Notes: generated by a model not told the origin, from the sequence alone. 64,000 nucleotides of DNA from Algoriphagus sp. Y33 (GCF_014838715.1 NZ_CP061947.1:1488001-1552000); one strand, 5' to 3'. Numbered from the stretch's first letter, positions 44,981 to 55,036 are shown. Numbers and translations are program-made.

Positions 44981-47044
44981 ATGTCCGAATCACCTCCTCG
45001 GGAAAAAGAATTTCTGGATCAGTTAATAGCAAAGATAACTTTGCATATCGCCGAAGAGGAATTTGGTGTGGCCGAGTTGGCCGAGGAGATGCATATGAGC
45101 AGATCCAATCTGCTGAGGAAGGTTAAGAAAACAACAAATCTTTCCGTCAGTCAATTTATTAATCAGGTTCGTCTTGAGCAGGCGATGGAGCTCCTTCGCC
45201 GCAGTTCCTGGAATGTTTCTGAGGTCTCCCATCAAGTAGGATTCAACAGTCCCTCTTATTTTATTAAGTGCTTTCGGGAGTTTTATGGTTATCCGCCGGG
45301 GGAGGTGGGCAAGCATTCCGGTATTGTTGTTGAGAAAAGTTCGGACCAACCGGCTTCTACGTTAAGAAACCGAAAATGGATACTGGCAGCGCCGGGAATT
45401 ATCCTGTTATTTGTAATGGTAGGGATTTGGATGGGTCAAGACTTTTTTGAAGAAAAACTCAGTGGGGAAAAATCCATCATCGTACTGCCCTTTAAAAATG
45501 ACAGTGCTGATTCCACGAATGTTTACCTCATTAACGGACTGATGGAGGCCACGCTGAATAATCTACAGAAAATAAAAGACCTGAGGGTGCTTAGTAGGAC
45601 TTCCGCTGAAAAATACAGAGAGAGCGATAAATCCATTCCGGAAATGGCCGATGAGCTGAACGTAAATTATTTTGTGGAAGGCAGTGGTCAAAAAGTTGGA
45701 GACAAAATAGTGCTGAATATACAGCTTATTGATGGAGCTAGAGATCGCCATTTATGGAGTAAGCAGTATAGGAGAGAGGTCAATGATATTTTTACCCTTC
45801 AACAGGAAATTTCCAAAGACATAGCTAAGGAAATACAGGCAGTTATTACTCCTGAAGAAAAATCCAGAATAGAAAAAGAGCCCACAGAGAACCTGAAAGC
45901 TTACGACTCTTTTATGAAGGGATTAGATCTATTGAATATAGGCGGGGATGATAACTTGCTGGAATCCGTCCGCTTCTTTGAAGAAGCAATTCGGGAGGAT
46001 GAACATTTTGCGTTGGCTTATGCCTGTGCCGGAATGGCTTTTTACTATTATGATTTATTCAAAGCAGAGAAGGTCCATCTGGATCAGTTGGGAGCTTATG
46101 CAGACAAAGCCATGCTTTATGATCCATCCTTGGGCGAAAGCCTGATTGCTAAAGCCATGTACTACCTTCTCAAAAAAGAATATAGTCAAGCTTTACCATT
46201 TCTTGAAAAAGGATTGGAATACAGACCCAATTCTTCGCTGCTCATCGGACTGCTTGCCGACTTTTATGCCAATCACCTTCCTGATACTGAAAAGTACCTT
46301 GAGTATGCACTCAGAGGAGTGCAATTGGATGCAGGATCAAGTGATTCTGTGGCTGCCAGTTACTTTTATTTAAGATTGGGAAATGCCTTGATCCAAACAG
46401 GATTTGTAGATGAGTCCAGTGATTACCTGGACAAATCTTTAAACTATTTCCCAGGCAATATGTATTCCCGTTATGTCAAGGCATTTGTGAGCTATGCACA
46501 GGATTATGATCTGGGTCACACGCGGCGATTGTTGAAAATCGAATTTGACAAAGATACCTCCCGCTTTGATATTCTGCAGGATCTGGGGAAAGTCAGTTAT
46601 TATCTCAGAGATTATGATTCGGCCTATTACTACTATGAGCGTTTCAATCGGTTCAGGGAGAACAATAACCTGAATGTATACGTCCACGAAAATATGCTTA
46701 TTGGAGTGGTATATGAAAAAATGGGAAAAAAGGAGGAAGGACGAGGATTCATAGAGAGCTATCGAAACTATCTGGATAATGACCAAACTGCCTATAAAAA
46801 CTTGGGCTTAACCATGTATTATGTGCATGAAGGAGATTTTGAAAAAGCATTGTCCCATTTTCGACTCTTTTCTGAGGAGGATCATATCCAGTATTGGGTG
46901 ATTTTATTTTTGAATCAGGATCCTATTGCAGATGAAATCAAAAATCACCCGGAATTCAAAAAAATCTGGGAGGGAGTAGAGAAGAAATTTTGGGCAGATA
47001 ATGCCGAAACCAGGACACGTCTGGAAGAGCAAGGACTATTGTAA
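44981..47044 (+). CDS. Membrane-spanning regulator: AraC-type HTH, TolB-like domain and TPR repeats
   Basis: A 687-residue protein. Residues 10-110 are an AraC/XylS DNA-binding domain: FGVAELAEEMHMSRSNLLRK is helix-turn-helix one and WNVSEVSHQVGFNSPSYFIK is the second, followed by CFREFYGYPPGE. One membrane segment lies at about 130-148 (ILAAPGIILLFVMVGIW). Next is a TolB/FlgO-like domain (SIIVLPFKNDSADSTNVYLI, NYFVEGSGQKVGDKIVLNIQ), then TPRs from about 300 to 670. The layout mirrors CadC/ToxR-type one-component sensors with an extracytoplasmic ligand-binding part. The small secreted protein downstream may be a target. Confidence 0.87.
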   Translation: MSESPPREKEFLDQLIAKITLHIAEEEFGVAELAEEMHMSRSNLLRKVKKTTNLSVSQFINQVRLEQAMELLRRSSWNVSEVSHQVGFNSPSYFIKCFREFYGYPPGEVGKHSGIVVEKSSDQPASTLRNRKWILAAPGIILLFVMVGIWMGQDFFEEKLSGEKSIIVLPFKNDSADSTNVYLINGLMEATLNNLQKIKDLRVLSRTSAEKYRESDKSIPEMADELNVNYFVEGSGQKVGDKIVLNIQLIDGARDRHLWSKQYRREVNDIFTLQQEISKDIAKEIQAVITPEEKSRIEKEPTENLKAYDSFMKGLDLLNIGGDDNLLESVRFFEEAIREDEHFALAYACAGMAFYYYDLFKAEKVHLDQLGAYADKAMLYDPSLGESLIAKAMYYLLKKEYSQALPFLEKGLEYRPNSSLLIGLLADFYANHLPDTEKYLEYALRGVQLDAGSSDSVAASYFYLRLGNALIQTGFVDESSDYLDKSLNYFPGNMYSRYVKAFVSYAQDYDLGHTRRLLKIEFDKDTSRFDILQDLGKVSYYLRDYDSAYYYYERFNRFRENNNLNVYVHENMLIGVVYEKMGKKEEGRGFIESYRNYLDNDQTAYKNLGLTMYYVHEGDFEKALSHFRLFSEEDHIQYWVILFLNQDPIADEIKNHPEFKKIWEGVEKKFWADNAETRTRLEEQGLL

Positions 47045-47144
47045 AGTGGGGTTTAAAGATTAAGGGCTGTTACAACTTTGTTGTTACAAAAAAATAACTT
47101 AGTTTAAGCATGTATTTTTAATTCAAACGTAAACTTTATTTTCC

Positions 47145-47495
47145 ATGAAAAACTTTAAAATGTTATTCGCACTAATTGTTTCAGTGTTATGTTTTCAGCC
47201 CACGGTGGGAAGTAGTGTGCCGGAAAGATCCGTTGATGCGTGTCAGATGGTTACACCCTTCTATGAAACTTTCACCTCATATGAAGACGGTAATGTGACG
47301 GTGACCATTGAAGGAACCTATGATGCCTCTACGGAAACTGTAACCGTTGAATACCTGTTTCTATATGTAAATGGAGCGGCTGTCGCTTATTCTTCCAGGT
47401 CCATATATGCGGAGTTTCCCGGAGGGAATCTACTACTTGGAGCCTCGGTCTGCGATTATCAAAATTGCTATAGTTTTGGAATAGCCGCATCTTAA
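47145..47495 (+). CDS. Small secreted protein of unknown function
   Basis: A 116-residue protein with a signal peptide (MLFALIVSVLCFQPTVGSS). The mature part is Thr/Val/Tyr-rich and beta-like (DGNVTVTIEGTYDASTETVT) with three cysteines, two near the end in the CDYQNC motif. No family recognised. It begins 100 bp after the AraC-type membrane regulator, same strand, which hints at a regulatory link but proves none. Confidence 0.6.
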   Translation: MKNFKMLFALIVSVLCFQPTVGSSVPERSVDACQMVTPFYETFTSYEDGNVTVTIEGTYDASTETVTVEYLFLYVNGAAVAYSSRSIYAEFPGGNLLLGASVCDYQNCYSFGIAAS

Positions 47496-47549
47496 AGCAA
47501 GCCTGAAGCTCCTGATCCTCTACAGAGAAGTCTTCCCTAATGAAGTTTT

Positions 47550-47996
47550 TTGTGGAGGTATCTTTTGTTTGTTATTTTGAAAGTGTTAAAAGGGTTTATA
47601 GCGAGGGATTTTATCAAAGAAGAACTTACTGAAACTTGCCATGAAAATATAGCTTACTATAGCGACAAACATGGCTGGGTGTCGGAAACAAGGGAGCTAG
47701 TTGTAGACAGGGATTTTGAGTTGATAAATAGCAAGCTTTTGTACTTAATGAGCGACAACGCCGATTATAGCATTTTTGTCGATGGATTGAACCCTTATAT
47801 CTATCAAAGCGATGCGTTTGAGCTCTATTTTAATAACTGTGGTGGAGCAAAAGAAATACAATACCCAGTGATGAACGTGGTGATAAGTGCAAAAAATGCT
47901 TCAGGTGAATTAGTCCAAGATCATTTCAACTTTTTAAAAACAGAAGATGGATATCGGTTGATAGGTATCTCGCTGCGGACAGGGGAATTAGACTGA
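47550..47996 (+). CDS. Hypothetical protein with uncertain start
   Basis: A frame of 148 codons with no ATG at its beginning; possible starts are TTG at 47550, 47565 or 47577 or GTG at 47583. The N-terminal part is hydrophobic (LLFVILKVL), then the sequence is acidic and aromatic (DFELINSKLLYLMSDNADYS, DGLNPYIYQSDAFELYFNNC) and looks like a genuine folded protein, possibly of the SnoaL/NTF2 type, though I cannot show that. An ATG at 47540 lies in another frame and stops after 30 codons, so the 5' end may be frameshifted. Confidence 0.45.
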   Translation: MWRYLLFVILKVLKGFIARDFIKEELTETCHENIAYYSDKHGWVSETRELVVDRDFELINSKLLYLMSDNADYSIFVDGLNPYIYQSDAFELYFNNCGGAKEIQYPVMNVVISAKNASGELVQDHFNFLKTEDGYRLIGISLRTGELD

Positions 47997-48282
47997 CATC
48001 CTAGGCTCAAATATGTATTGGTATTATAAGTTAAAAACTTTTTTGTCTGAGTAAATGTGGGATTTATGTAAGCCTCTTGGTGTTTTATGTAACGGAACAC
48101 CTAAGTGACTTTTATACCTTTATTGCCCGTCAATTCATCAGTTGATTGAAATAGGGAGTACATGACATTTTTTTTCTCCGCCATCAAACACGGTGAAAAT
48201 CGATTTTATATCAGACTCAAACACAGCATAGTCAGCTCGAAATACAATTTGGAATTTCGTACTAGTGCTTTAACAAATTAAA

Positions 48283-50559
48283 ATGAAACTAGCTTACATA
48301 GGTACTTATCCTCCACGGGAATGTGGAATAGGCACATTTACCCAAAACCTGACAAAATCCATGTTGGGTGTTGATAAATTTGGGGGGCGAAACAACGAGG
48401 TAGTAGTTGTGGCAATGAATGACAGTGGCCAAAATTACGTCTATCCAACGGAGGTGAAACTTCAAATTCAGCAGGAGCAGCAGAGTGATTACTTGGAAGC
48501 GGCAAATTTTATCAATTTAAGCGGTTCGGATGTTTGTATTTTAGAGCATGAGTTTGGGATTTTTGGGGGATTAAGTGGAGTTTATATTTTGCCGCTTTTG
48601 CATCGCTTGGATATACCCTGCATTGTAACGCTTCATACAATTTTGGAAACACCCTCTTATAACGAGAAAGCAATCCTTAAGGAAATCTGCAAAATGGCTG
48701 ATAAAGTGGTTGTGATGAGCCATAAAGCCATACTTTTTTTAACAACAATCTATGATGTGGCTCAGGAGAAAATTGTTTTGATAGAGCACGGCGTTCCGGA
48801 TATACATTTTGACAGGGCTGAGTCAAAAAGAGATTTTAAACTGACCAAGAAAAAAGTAATTCTCACATTTGGTTTTATCGGCCGCAACAAAGGGATTGAA
48901 ACTGTCATTCAGGCCTTGCCCGAAGTTATTAACAGTCATCCGGATGCACTTTACATCGTGCTGGGCAAAACCCATCCTAACGTATTGAGACATGCAGGTG
49001 AAGAGTACCGCACCTACTTGCAGTTACTTATCAAAAACCTCAATCTTCAGTCTCATGTGCTGATGCTTAATGAGTTTATCGGTGAGATTGAGCTATTTAA
49101 GTATTTGAGTGCCTGTGATATTTACATCACCCCTTATCTCAATGAAGCCCAAATTACCAGCGGAACTCTTTCTTATGCCATGGGAGCCGGATGCGCTGTG
49201 GTTTCCACGCCTTATTGGCATGCTGCAGAATTACTTACGGAAGATAGGGGAAGACTTTTTGATTTTGGCGATATAGCGGGACTGGCCTCGACATTAAATC
49301 ACTTATTTGATCATCCCGAAACGTTACGGCAGATTCAGTCCAATGCCTATGAACATGGGAAAAATGTTACTTGGCCAAAAGTCGGTAAAAAGTACCTACA
49401 CCTTTGCAACAGTTTGCTTTCCTTTCCAAAGCAGCCGGTGGACAAAAAGGAAACTGTGATCGATTTGCTTTTGCTTCCCGCTTTTTCACTTACGCATATC
49501 AAAAGACTGACGGATGATACCGGGATTATCCAACATGCAAAATTCGGGATCCCCAATCTAAAAGAGGGCTATTGCCTGGATGATAATGCACGTGCGCTAT
49601 TGATGGTTTCGATGACCTATAAGCAGAAAAAAGATGAGCAGGCATTAGAGTTTATGCCTGTGTACCTTAGTTACATCCACTACATGCAAAACAAAGATGG
49701 GAGCTTTAGAAATTTCCTGAGTTTCAACCGCAATTTTCTGGATGAAGTAGGGTCTGAAGATTCTTTTGGAAGAACGATTTGGTCCTTGGGATATCTGATA
49801 GGCAATGCTCCCAACGATGCCTATTATCAAACCGGTAAACTTGTGTTTTTTGATGCATTGCCTAACTTCGACAAACTTAAATCCATACGAAGTATCGCCA
49901 ATACAATTATTGGGATATGTTATTACTTAAAAACGAATTCTTCTGACGAGCCGATGATGGGGGTATTGAAGAACTTGACCGATAAACTAATAGCCCAATA
50001 TAACCTGAACCATTCGGAGAACTGGAAGTGGTTTGAGTTGTTGCTTGCTTATGACAACGGGATATTACCTCTGGCACTGTTGCATTCCGCTCAAATAATA
50101 CCGGATCGGGAGGTGATTAAAGTTGCTATGGCTTCCATGGAGTTCCTCGAAGAACACACCTTGAAAGACGGTACACTGTCAGTGATAGGAAATGATAAGT
50201 GGTTTGCCAAAGACGGGGAGCGATCCTTCTTTGCCCAACAGCCCATTGATGCCATGGCAATGGTATTAATGTTCCATCAGGCCTTTTTACTTACCGGCAC
50301 GAAGGAATACCTGAACAAACTCTTTGATTCTTTTATGTGGTTTTTGGGTGAAAATGATTTGCGTATGAGTCTCTATGATTTTGAGACTAAGGGCTGTTGT
50401 GATGGTTTTGAGAATTACGGAATCAATCGTAATCAAGGGGCGGAGAGCTCACTGGCCTATCTTATATCTCATTTGACAGTACTTCAGGCCTATGAGGAAT
50501 TTTATCAGGCCGATTTATTAAAGACCTGGGAGAAAGAGCCCTCATTCCAAGAGCTATGA
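48283..50559 (+). CDS. Two-domain protein: GT4 glycosyltransferase plus alpha-helical barrel-like domain
   Basis: A 758-residue protein. Residues 1-380 are a GT-B glycosyltransferase of family 4: TYPPRECGIGTFTQNLTKSM with the glycine-rich donor loop, FGFIGRNKGIETVIQALPEV, and the EAQITSGTLSYAMGAGCAVV nucleotide-sugar motif. Residues 390-750 are helical, with LKEGYCLDDNARALLMVSMT and CDGFENYGINRNQGAESSLA reminiscent of (alpha/alpha)6 barrels of glycoside-active enzymes. The next gene, another GT4, overlaps by four bases, and a GH130 gene converges on the pair. The product is probably a mannose-containing glycan or glycoside, but this is inference. Confidence 0.83.
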   Translation: MKLAYIGTYPPRECGIGTFTQNLTKSMLGVDKFGGRNNEVVVVAMNDSGQNYVYPTEVKLQIQQEQQSDYLEAANFINLSGSDVCILEHEFGIFGGLSGVYILPLLHRLDIPCIVTLHTILETPSYNEKAILKEICKMADKVVVMSHKAILFLTTIYDVAQEKIVLIEHGVPDIHFDRAESKRDFKLTKKKVILTFGFIGRNKGIETVIQALPEVINSHPDALYIVLGKTHPNVLRHAGEEYRTYLQLLIKNLNLQSHVLMLNEFIGEIELFKYLSACDIYITPYLNEAQITSGTLSYAMGAGCAVVSTPYWHAAELLTEDRGRLFDFGDIAGLASTLNHLFDHPETLRQIQSNAYEHGKNVTWPKVGKKYLHLCNSLLSFPKQPVDKKETVIDLLLLPAFSLTHIKRLTDDTGIIQHAKFGIPNLKEGYCLDDNARALLMVSMTYKQKKDEQALEFMPVYLSYIHYMQNKDGSFRNFLSFNRNFLDEVGSEDSFGRTIWSLGYLIGNAPNDAYYQTGKLVFFDALPNFDKLKSIRSIANTIIGICYYLKTNSSDEPMMGVLKNLTDKLIAQYNLNHSENWKWFELLLAYDNGILPLALLHSAQIIPDREVIKVAMASMEFLEEHTLKDGTLSVIGNDKWFAKDGERSFFAQQPIDAMAMVLMFHQAFLLTGTKEYLNKLFDSFMWFLGENDLRMSLYDFETKGCCDGFENYGINRNQGAESSLAYLISHLTVLQAYEEFYQADLLKTWEKEPSFQEL

Positions 50560-51572
50560 GAATTGCTGTTTTATCTCCAATAGCTTGGAGAACACCCCCC
50601 GAAAGCTACGGACCTTGGGAACAGGTAGCATCTACGATAACTGAAGCCTTGGTGAAAAAGGGGCACGAAGTGAGTCTTTTTGCGAGTGGGGATTCAATTA
50701 CTGCTGCAAAGTTGGAAGCAGTCTGTAAATTGCCTTATGAAATGGATCGCTCCTGCGATCCTAAAGTTATGGAGTGCCTGCACATCAGTAGCTTGATGGA
50801 GCAGGCAGATGATTTTGACATCATCCATAATCATTTTGATTTTCTTCCGCTTACCTATTCCAAGTTGATCAAAACGCCTATGATTACGACCATTCACGGC
50901 TTCTCTTCTCCTAAAATCATCCCGGTATACAAAAAATACAATGCTTCATCAGCCTATATTTCAATTTCAAATACTGATAGAAGTAGTGAATTAACCTATT
51001 TGGATACCATTTATCATGGCGTAGATCCGTCACTATTTACCTTCCAAAAGACCAAGGAAGGATATTTATTGTATTTTGGCAGAATACATCCGGAGAAAGG
51101 CTTGGATAAAGCGATCACGATAGCTGAAAAAGCCAACATGCCCCTAAAAATTGCGGGTCTCATTCAGGATGAACATTATTTTAAAACACAGATCGAAGCT
51201 CATATAAATGGAGTTTCCATCCAGTATTTGGGTAATCTGGGCAAGGAAGACAGGGATTTGGTCTTACGAGGCGCCAAGGCATTACTTCATCCTATCTCAT
51301 TTGAAGAGCCCTTCGGATTAAGCGTTCTCGAGGCGATGATGTGTGGCACCCCTGTTATTGCATTTTCACGGGGCAGCATGCCGGAGTTAATAGCTGACGG
51401 TGTTTCCGGCTATTTGGTTCACTCTGTGGCAGAAGCGGCAGAAGCCGTGAACAACCTTGACCAACTTAGTCCTGAAATGTGCAGAACTCACGCAGTGAAG
51501 AATTTCAGCAGGGATTGTATGATACAATCCTACGAAAAGGCTTATGAAAGAGTAGTGGAAGGAAGATCGTAA
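50556..51572 (+). CDS. Glycosyltransferase family 4
   Basis: A 338-residue GT-B enzyme. The N-terminus IAVLSPIAWRTPPESYGPWE binds the acceptor side. LLYFGRIHPEKGLDKAITIA begins the C-terminal donor domain, and HPISFEEPFGLSVLEAMMCG has the EX7E motif of retaining GT4 enzymes, followed by TPVIAFSRGSMPELI. The family includes many alpha-mannosyl and glucosyltransferases. Its ATG overlaps the stop of the two-domain GT4 gene, so the two are made together. It ends 1 bp before the stop of the convergent GH130 gene. Confidence 0.9.
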   Translation: MRIAVLSPIAWRTPPESYGPWEQVASTITEALVKKGHEVSLFASGDSITAAKLEAVCKLPYEMDRSCDPKVMECLHISSLMEQADDFDIIHNHFDFLPLTYSKLIKTPMITTIHGFSSPKIIPVYKKYNASSAYISISNTDRSSELTYLDTIYHGVDPSLFTFQKTKEGYLLYFGRIHPEKGLDKAITIAEKANMPLKIAGLIQDEHYFKTQIEAHINGVSIQYLGNLGKEDRDLVLRGAKALLHPISFEEPFGLSVLEAMMCGTPVIAFSRGSMPELIADGVSGYLVHSVAEAAEAVNNLDQLSPEMCRTHAVKNFSRDCMIQSYEKAYERVVEGRS

Positions 51573-51573
51573 A

Positions 51574-53034
51574 TTAGTTCATCAATGCGGCAAAAAGCTC
51601 TTCCATCGCCACTACGGCATAGGTGGAGGAGTAATCCGAAACAGCATACGGAAGGATAAGGCTATTATTATGGATTATAGATCCGCAGGAATAGACGACA
51701 TTGGGGACGTAGCCATTTCGCTCTTCTTCCAGGGGCATCAGCAGGGGTTCTTCTAATCTACCGATTTCCTTGGAAGGATCTTCCAAATCAAAAAGAGAAG
51801 CTCCAATGCAATAGCGGCGCATCGGTCCGACTCCGTGCGTGATGATCAGCCACCCTTTTTCAGTCCATAGCGGTGATCCACAATTACCTATTTGGGTAAA
51901 TTCCCAAGTGAATTTGGGTTCCTGTATAAGTTGGGGATTGTTCCAAAGAGTGGGTCGATCTGAGTACATAAGGTAGTTGTTTACCCCATCAACTCTGGAA
52001 AGCATGGCATATTTTCCATTTATTTTCTTGGGGAAAAGTGCTAAATTTTTCCCCTGAGCACCATTCCCATGTAGGGGCATGATGCGAAATGTGTAGAAAT
52101 CCTCCGTAGAGATCAATTTGGGTAAAATGGTATGCCCGTTATATGCGGTGTATGTAGCATAAACTTTGGTTGATCCATCGTCTTCAACAAATCTCACAAA
52201 GCGTGCATCTTCAATCCCGTTACTTTCAGATTCGGAAATAGGAAATATCACTCGTTCGGTAAGGTCGGAGTCTTTATGAAACTGGACGTCATAAAAAGAA
52301 TCCACCAGCCAGGTAATCTCTTCGAAAGCTACACGTTGGCTAGCCGATAGTTCTTGGTCTTGAAGCAAGTTGCTGATTGTGCTTTTCAGCACATAGTACT
52401 CAAACCGGTCGGGAAGACTGTTCATGATACTCTTGGTGTACTGTTCTTCAATATGCATTTCCTTAAGTCTCTTAATAAACCGCTTCTTATCGTAGAGTTG
52501 TTTATGAGAAATCTCTGCCTTGTCTATATAATCTCCGATTTTATATAAATGAAGGTTGTTATTCGCATCCAGGATAGCTCTTCTAAATACTAGGGAAGAA
52601 ATATGTCCTTCACCTGTTGCGCGAAAGGAGATGATGACCCGTGTCTCCCCTTGTTCCAGATAGGACTGATCAAAATCCGCAATTATAGAAGGGTTGAAAA
52701 ATGCAGCCGACTCCAAGGAAAACTCCATGGTACAATAGGAGCCGATAAGCATTCTTTGTTCATTGGAGAGGGAATTATAGGTGATTCCCATACTTTCAAT
52801 AATCCCACGGATATTTTCACAATGCTTATAAAAGAGACGGGAAATATTCCTGTGTCGGCTGGCAAATTCCCGCAAGGTCTGTTCCAAGGCTTGATTCACC
52901 TGAGTCTCCGTCAACAGGAATATGCGGCTTAGTAAATTACGGGTCCGCAGATCTCCGTTTATAAAATAACGTGCGACTACCCGGCTGGAGTCGGGTAGGA
53001 AGTTTACGCTTTTTCGTTGGACTGAAACTCTCAT
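51574..53034 (-). CDS. GH130-family mannoside phosphorylase or hydrolase
   Basis: A 486-residue protein. The first ~160 residues are helical. The five-bladed propeller of GH130 follows, with SNGIEDARFVRFVEDDGSTK carrying the conserved Asp, AYNGHTILPKLI, NLALFPKKINGKYAMLSRVD, and CGSPLWTEKGWLIITHGVG. GH130 enzymes act on beta-mannosides by phosphorolysis or, in some subfamilies, hydrolysis; which applies here cannot be told by eye. It faces the two GT4 genes tail to tail with one base between the stop codons. Confidence 0.87.
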   Translation of the reverse strand: MRVSVQRKSVNFLPDSSRVVARYFINGDLRTRNLLSRIFLLTETQVNQALEQTLREFASRHRNISRLFYKHCENIRGIIESMGITYNSLSNEQRMLIGSYCTMEFSLESAAFFNPSIIADFDQSYLEQGETRVIISFRATGEGHISSLVFRRAILDANNNLHLYKIGDYIDKAEISHKQLYDKKRFIKRLKEMHIEEQYTKSIMNSLPDRFEYYVLKSTISNLLQDQELSASQRVAFEEITWLVDSFYDVQFHKDSDLTERVIFPISESESNGIEDARFVRFVEDDGSTKVYATYTAYNGHTILPKLISTEDFYTFRIMPLHGNGAQGKNLALFPKKINGKYAMLSRVDGVNNYLMYSDRPTLWNNPQLIQEPKFTWEFTQIGNCGSPLWTEKGWLIITHGVGPMRRYCIGASLFDLEDPSKEIGRLEEPLLMPLEEERNGYVPNVVYSCGSIIHNNSLILPYAVSDYSSTYAVVAMEELFAALMN

Positions 53035-53604
53035 AAGATTGGATTTGCTACTCTAGTATAAGCTTCGAGTGCTATTGGAATTTCACCACTAGACGGGGAT
53101 AGTAGTATGTGTAGTTATAGGTGTCATTCTTAGAGTGATATGGAAAAACTCAAAATTAATTGGACTGGGTGTGTCAAAACAGTTTTTCACAACAGCATCT
53201 TTTTGAAATGAGATTAAATGCAAAGTTCCAAAAAGCAGGATGGGACTTGTTGTACTATCTTGACTATATCTTACATATTTCACACATTCAGAAAATTGTT
53301 GTGAAACTGGTCTCAATGGCCCAGTGTGTCCAGAGATGGGATTCTTCCGTCCTGTAACAGCATTTTAGTGTATGCCAGCTAGAGGGTTCAATCCCTAGCT
53401 TAAGTAATCCTGAAGTTTGCTAAATCTATGGACAGGTTTGAACTATTACTTCAAATAAAGGCGAAACTTGTGCTGAATTTGAAGTGTCGTATCAAAAGTT
53501 TATGACAAGAAAAAGCAATTAAAAATGTGTCAACTTCAAGTGGGAACTATACAGAGAATTTGATTAACGACAGTGCGGACAGCGGGATTCTAATTAAGAG
53601 AAAA
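53035..53604. other. 570-bp intergenic region with no recognisable gene
   Basis: It separates the GH130 gene start from the end of the sugar-transferase gene. Short frames on either strand have no coding character. An inverted repeat AGCTA..GGG / CCCTAGCT occurs near 53375-53402; it looks briefly like a tRNA T-arm but no tRNA can be built around it. Confidence 0.6.
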
Positions 53605-54294
53605 TTAGTATGCGTTTTTATTGTTGAAAAAAATACACTTAAATGTTGTCAGGATTATTATGAAATCTAAAGTCAAACTCCATTTTTTAATGTAAAAAAA
53701 GTCATAAGCTAGCCGATGATTCATATCTGATTCATCCTTTATTTCTCCTCTGAATCCGTTTGCCTGCGCAAGTCCCGTAAGCCCTGGTTTCACCATATGA
53801 CGGAACATGAAATCATTTATTTTATAGGAATAATCCCTGTTCATTGATAGTGCGTGAGGCCTTGGCCCCACTATGGACATTTCACCGATCAGAATATTGA
53901 ATAACTGTGGTAGTTCATCTAAGCTGGTTCGACGAAGAATTGATCCTACGCGGGTAATTCTTGGGTCGTTTTTTTGCGCCTGAAGAAATTCACTACTGAC
54001 CTTATGCTTCATCGTTCTGAATTTATAGCAGTAAAAAGGTCTGTTGTTTTTTCCGTGCCTAAGCTGTTTGAAAATAACCGGTCCTTTGGATTCCAAGGAA
54101 ATGCATAATGCGATAATGACAAAAAGCCACCAGCCAACAAAAACAAAAAACAAAGTAAAGATAGAAAGGTCAACGAATCTTTTTAGTGCAACTTGGAATG
54201 AGTCCAGATGATTGATCGAATAGGACTTATAGATGAAATCTTTGTTCCAGCTTAAATCTTTGACGGCGATGAAATTATCTATCGTGAGCGACAT
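53605..54294 (-). CDS. Polysaccharide-initiating sugar-phosphate transferase
   Basis: A 229-residue enzyme of the bacterial sugar transferase (WcaJ/PssZ C-terminal) type, transferring a sugar-1-phosphate to undecaprenyl phosphate at the inner membrane. There is one membrane segment near 43-63. The motifs are [57 protein letters not shown] and [16 protein letters not shown]. Only the catalytic C-terminal half of long transferases is present, a common short form. It ends the two-gene minus-strand unit with the WecG/TagA transferase, 4 bp apart. Confidence 0.92.
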   Translation of the reverse strand: MSLTIDNFIAVKDLSWNKDFIYKSYSINHLDSFQVALKRFVDLSIFTLFFVFVGWWLFVIIALCISLESKGPVIFKQLRHGKNNRPFYCYKFRTMKHKVSSEFLQAQKNDPRITRVGSILRRTSLDELPQLFNILIGEMSIVGPRPHALSMNRDYSYKINDFMFRHMVKPGLTGLAQANGFRGEIKDESDMNHRLAYDFFYIKKWSLTLDFIIILTTFKCIFFNNKNAY

Positions 54295-54298
54295 TTTA

Positions 54299-55036
54299 TT
54301 AAAACCGTAATTTGTGGGTTAGCTTTGAAAAGACGATGTATTTTACATAAATGCCTCCATAGAGAAGATATCTTCTCCAAAGCCTTTTAGGCTCTTTTAT
54401 AAATCTACCAAACCATTCTAGTCCATTTCTGACCCAGAAATCGGAGGGTCTGTCTATCGTTTCTGAGTAAAAATCGAATACCGCCCCGATCGTACAAATG
54501 TAGGTAGCCTGAATTTTATCCCTGTTGGCGTGAACCCATTTCTCTTGCTTTGGCGCAGTCATTCCCACAAATAATACGTCTGGGCAAAATTCATTTATAC
54601 GGGCAATCATTTCTTCGTTCTCTTCTTCAGAAAACTCGTCTCTGAATGGGGGAGAATAGCTCGCATGTGAAATATTAGGATATGATCTGCCCAACTTCTG
54701 TTGGATAGCATCCAAGGTTTCTTGCTTAGAACCAAGGTAGAAACAGCTCCCATACACATTGTTTAGGTACTTTAATACAAAGTCATGAAGATCTGCTCCT
54801 GCTATTTTTTCAAGCTGATTTCCATTTAGAAATTTAGCTGATAGTACTATCGAAATTCCATCTGGCAATAGGACATCAGAGCTCATCAACGCACTCTTAA
54901 ACGCTTTGTCTTCCTCTGCGATGCAAAAGCTGTATTGGTTTAGTGTATTGATAATCGTTTTCCCTTTTTGAAAGAGATCGCCCAATTGACCGTTGAACAT
55001 TGGGTAGCCTAAAAATTCCGATCCTGTCGTATTCAT
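54299..55036 (-). CDS. WecG/TagA/CpsF-family glycosyltransferase
   Basis: A 245-residue GT26 protein. Characteristic blocks are LLPDGISIVLSAKFLNG, KIAGADLHDFVLKYL, CFYLGSKQETLDAIQQKLG, PDVLFVGMTAPKQEKWV and the AVFDFYSETIDRPSDFWVRN stretch ending with GLEW. These enzymes add the second sugar to the lipid-linked primer, consistent with the priming transferase encoded 4 bp downstream. A promoter-like TATATTTG lies on the same strand at 55101-55108. Confidence 0.92.
   Translation of the reverse strand: MNTTGSEFLGYPMFNGQLGDLFQKGKTIINTLNQYSFCIAEEDKAFKSALMSSDVLLPDGISIVLSAKFLNGNQLEKIAGADLHDFVLKYLNNVYGSCFYLGSKQETLDAIQQKLGRSYPNISHASYSPPFRDEFSEEENEEMIARINEFCPDVLFVGMTAPKQEKWVHANRDKIQATYICTIGAVFDFYSETIDRPSDFWVRNGLEWFGRFIKEPKRLWRRYLLYGGIYVKYIVFSKLTHKLRF

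Noticed and set aside
53370..53405. GGTTCAATCC sequence resembling a tRNA T-arm
   Set aside because: The loop has six bases and the flanks form one long inverted repeat; no acceptor, anticodon or D arm can be built.
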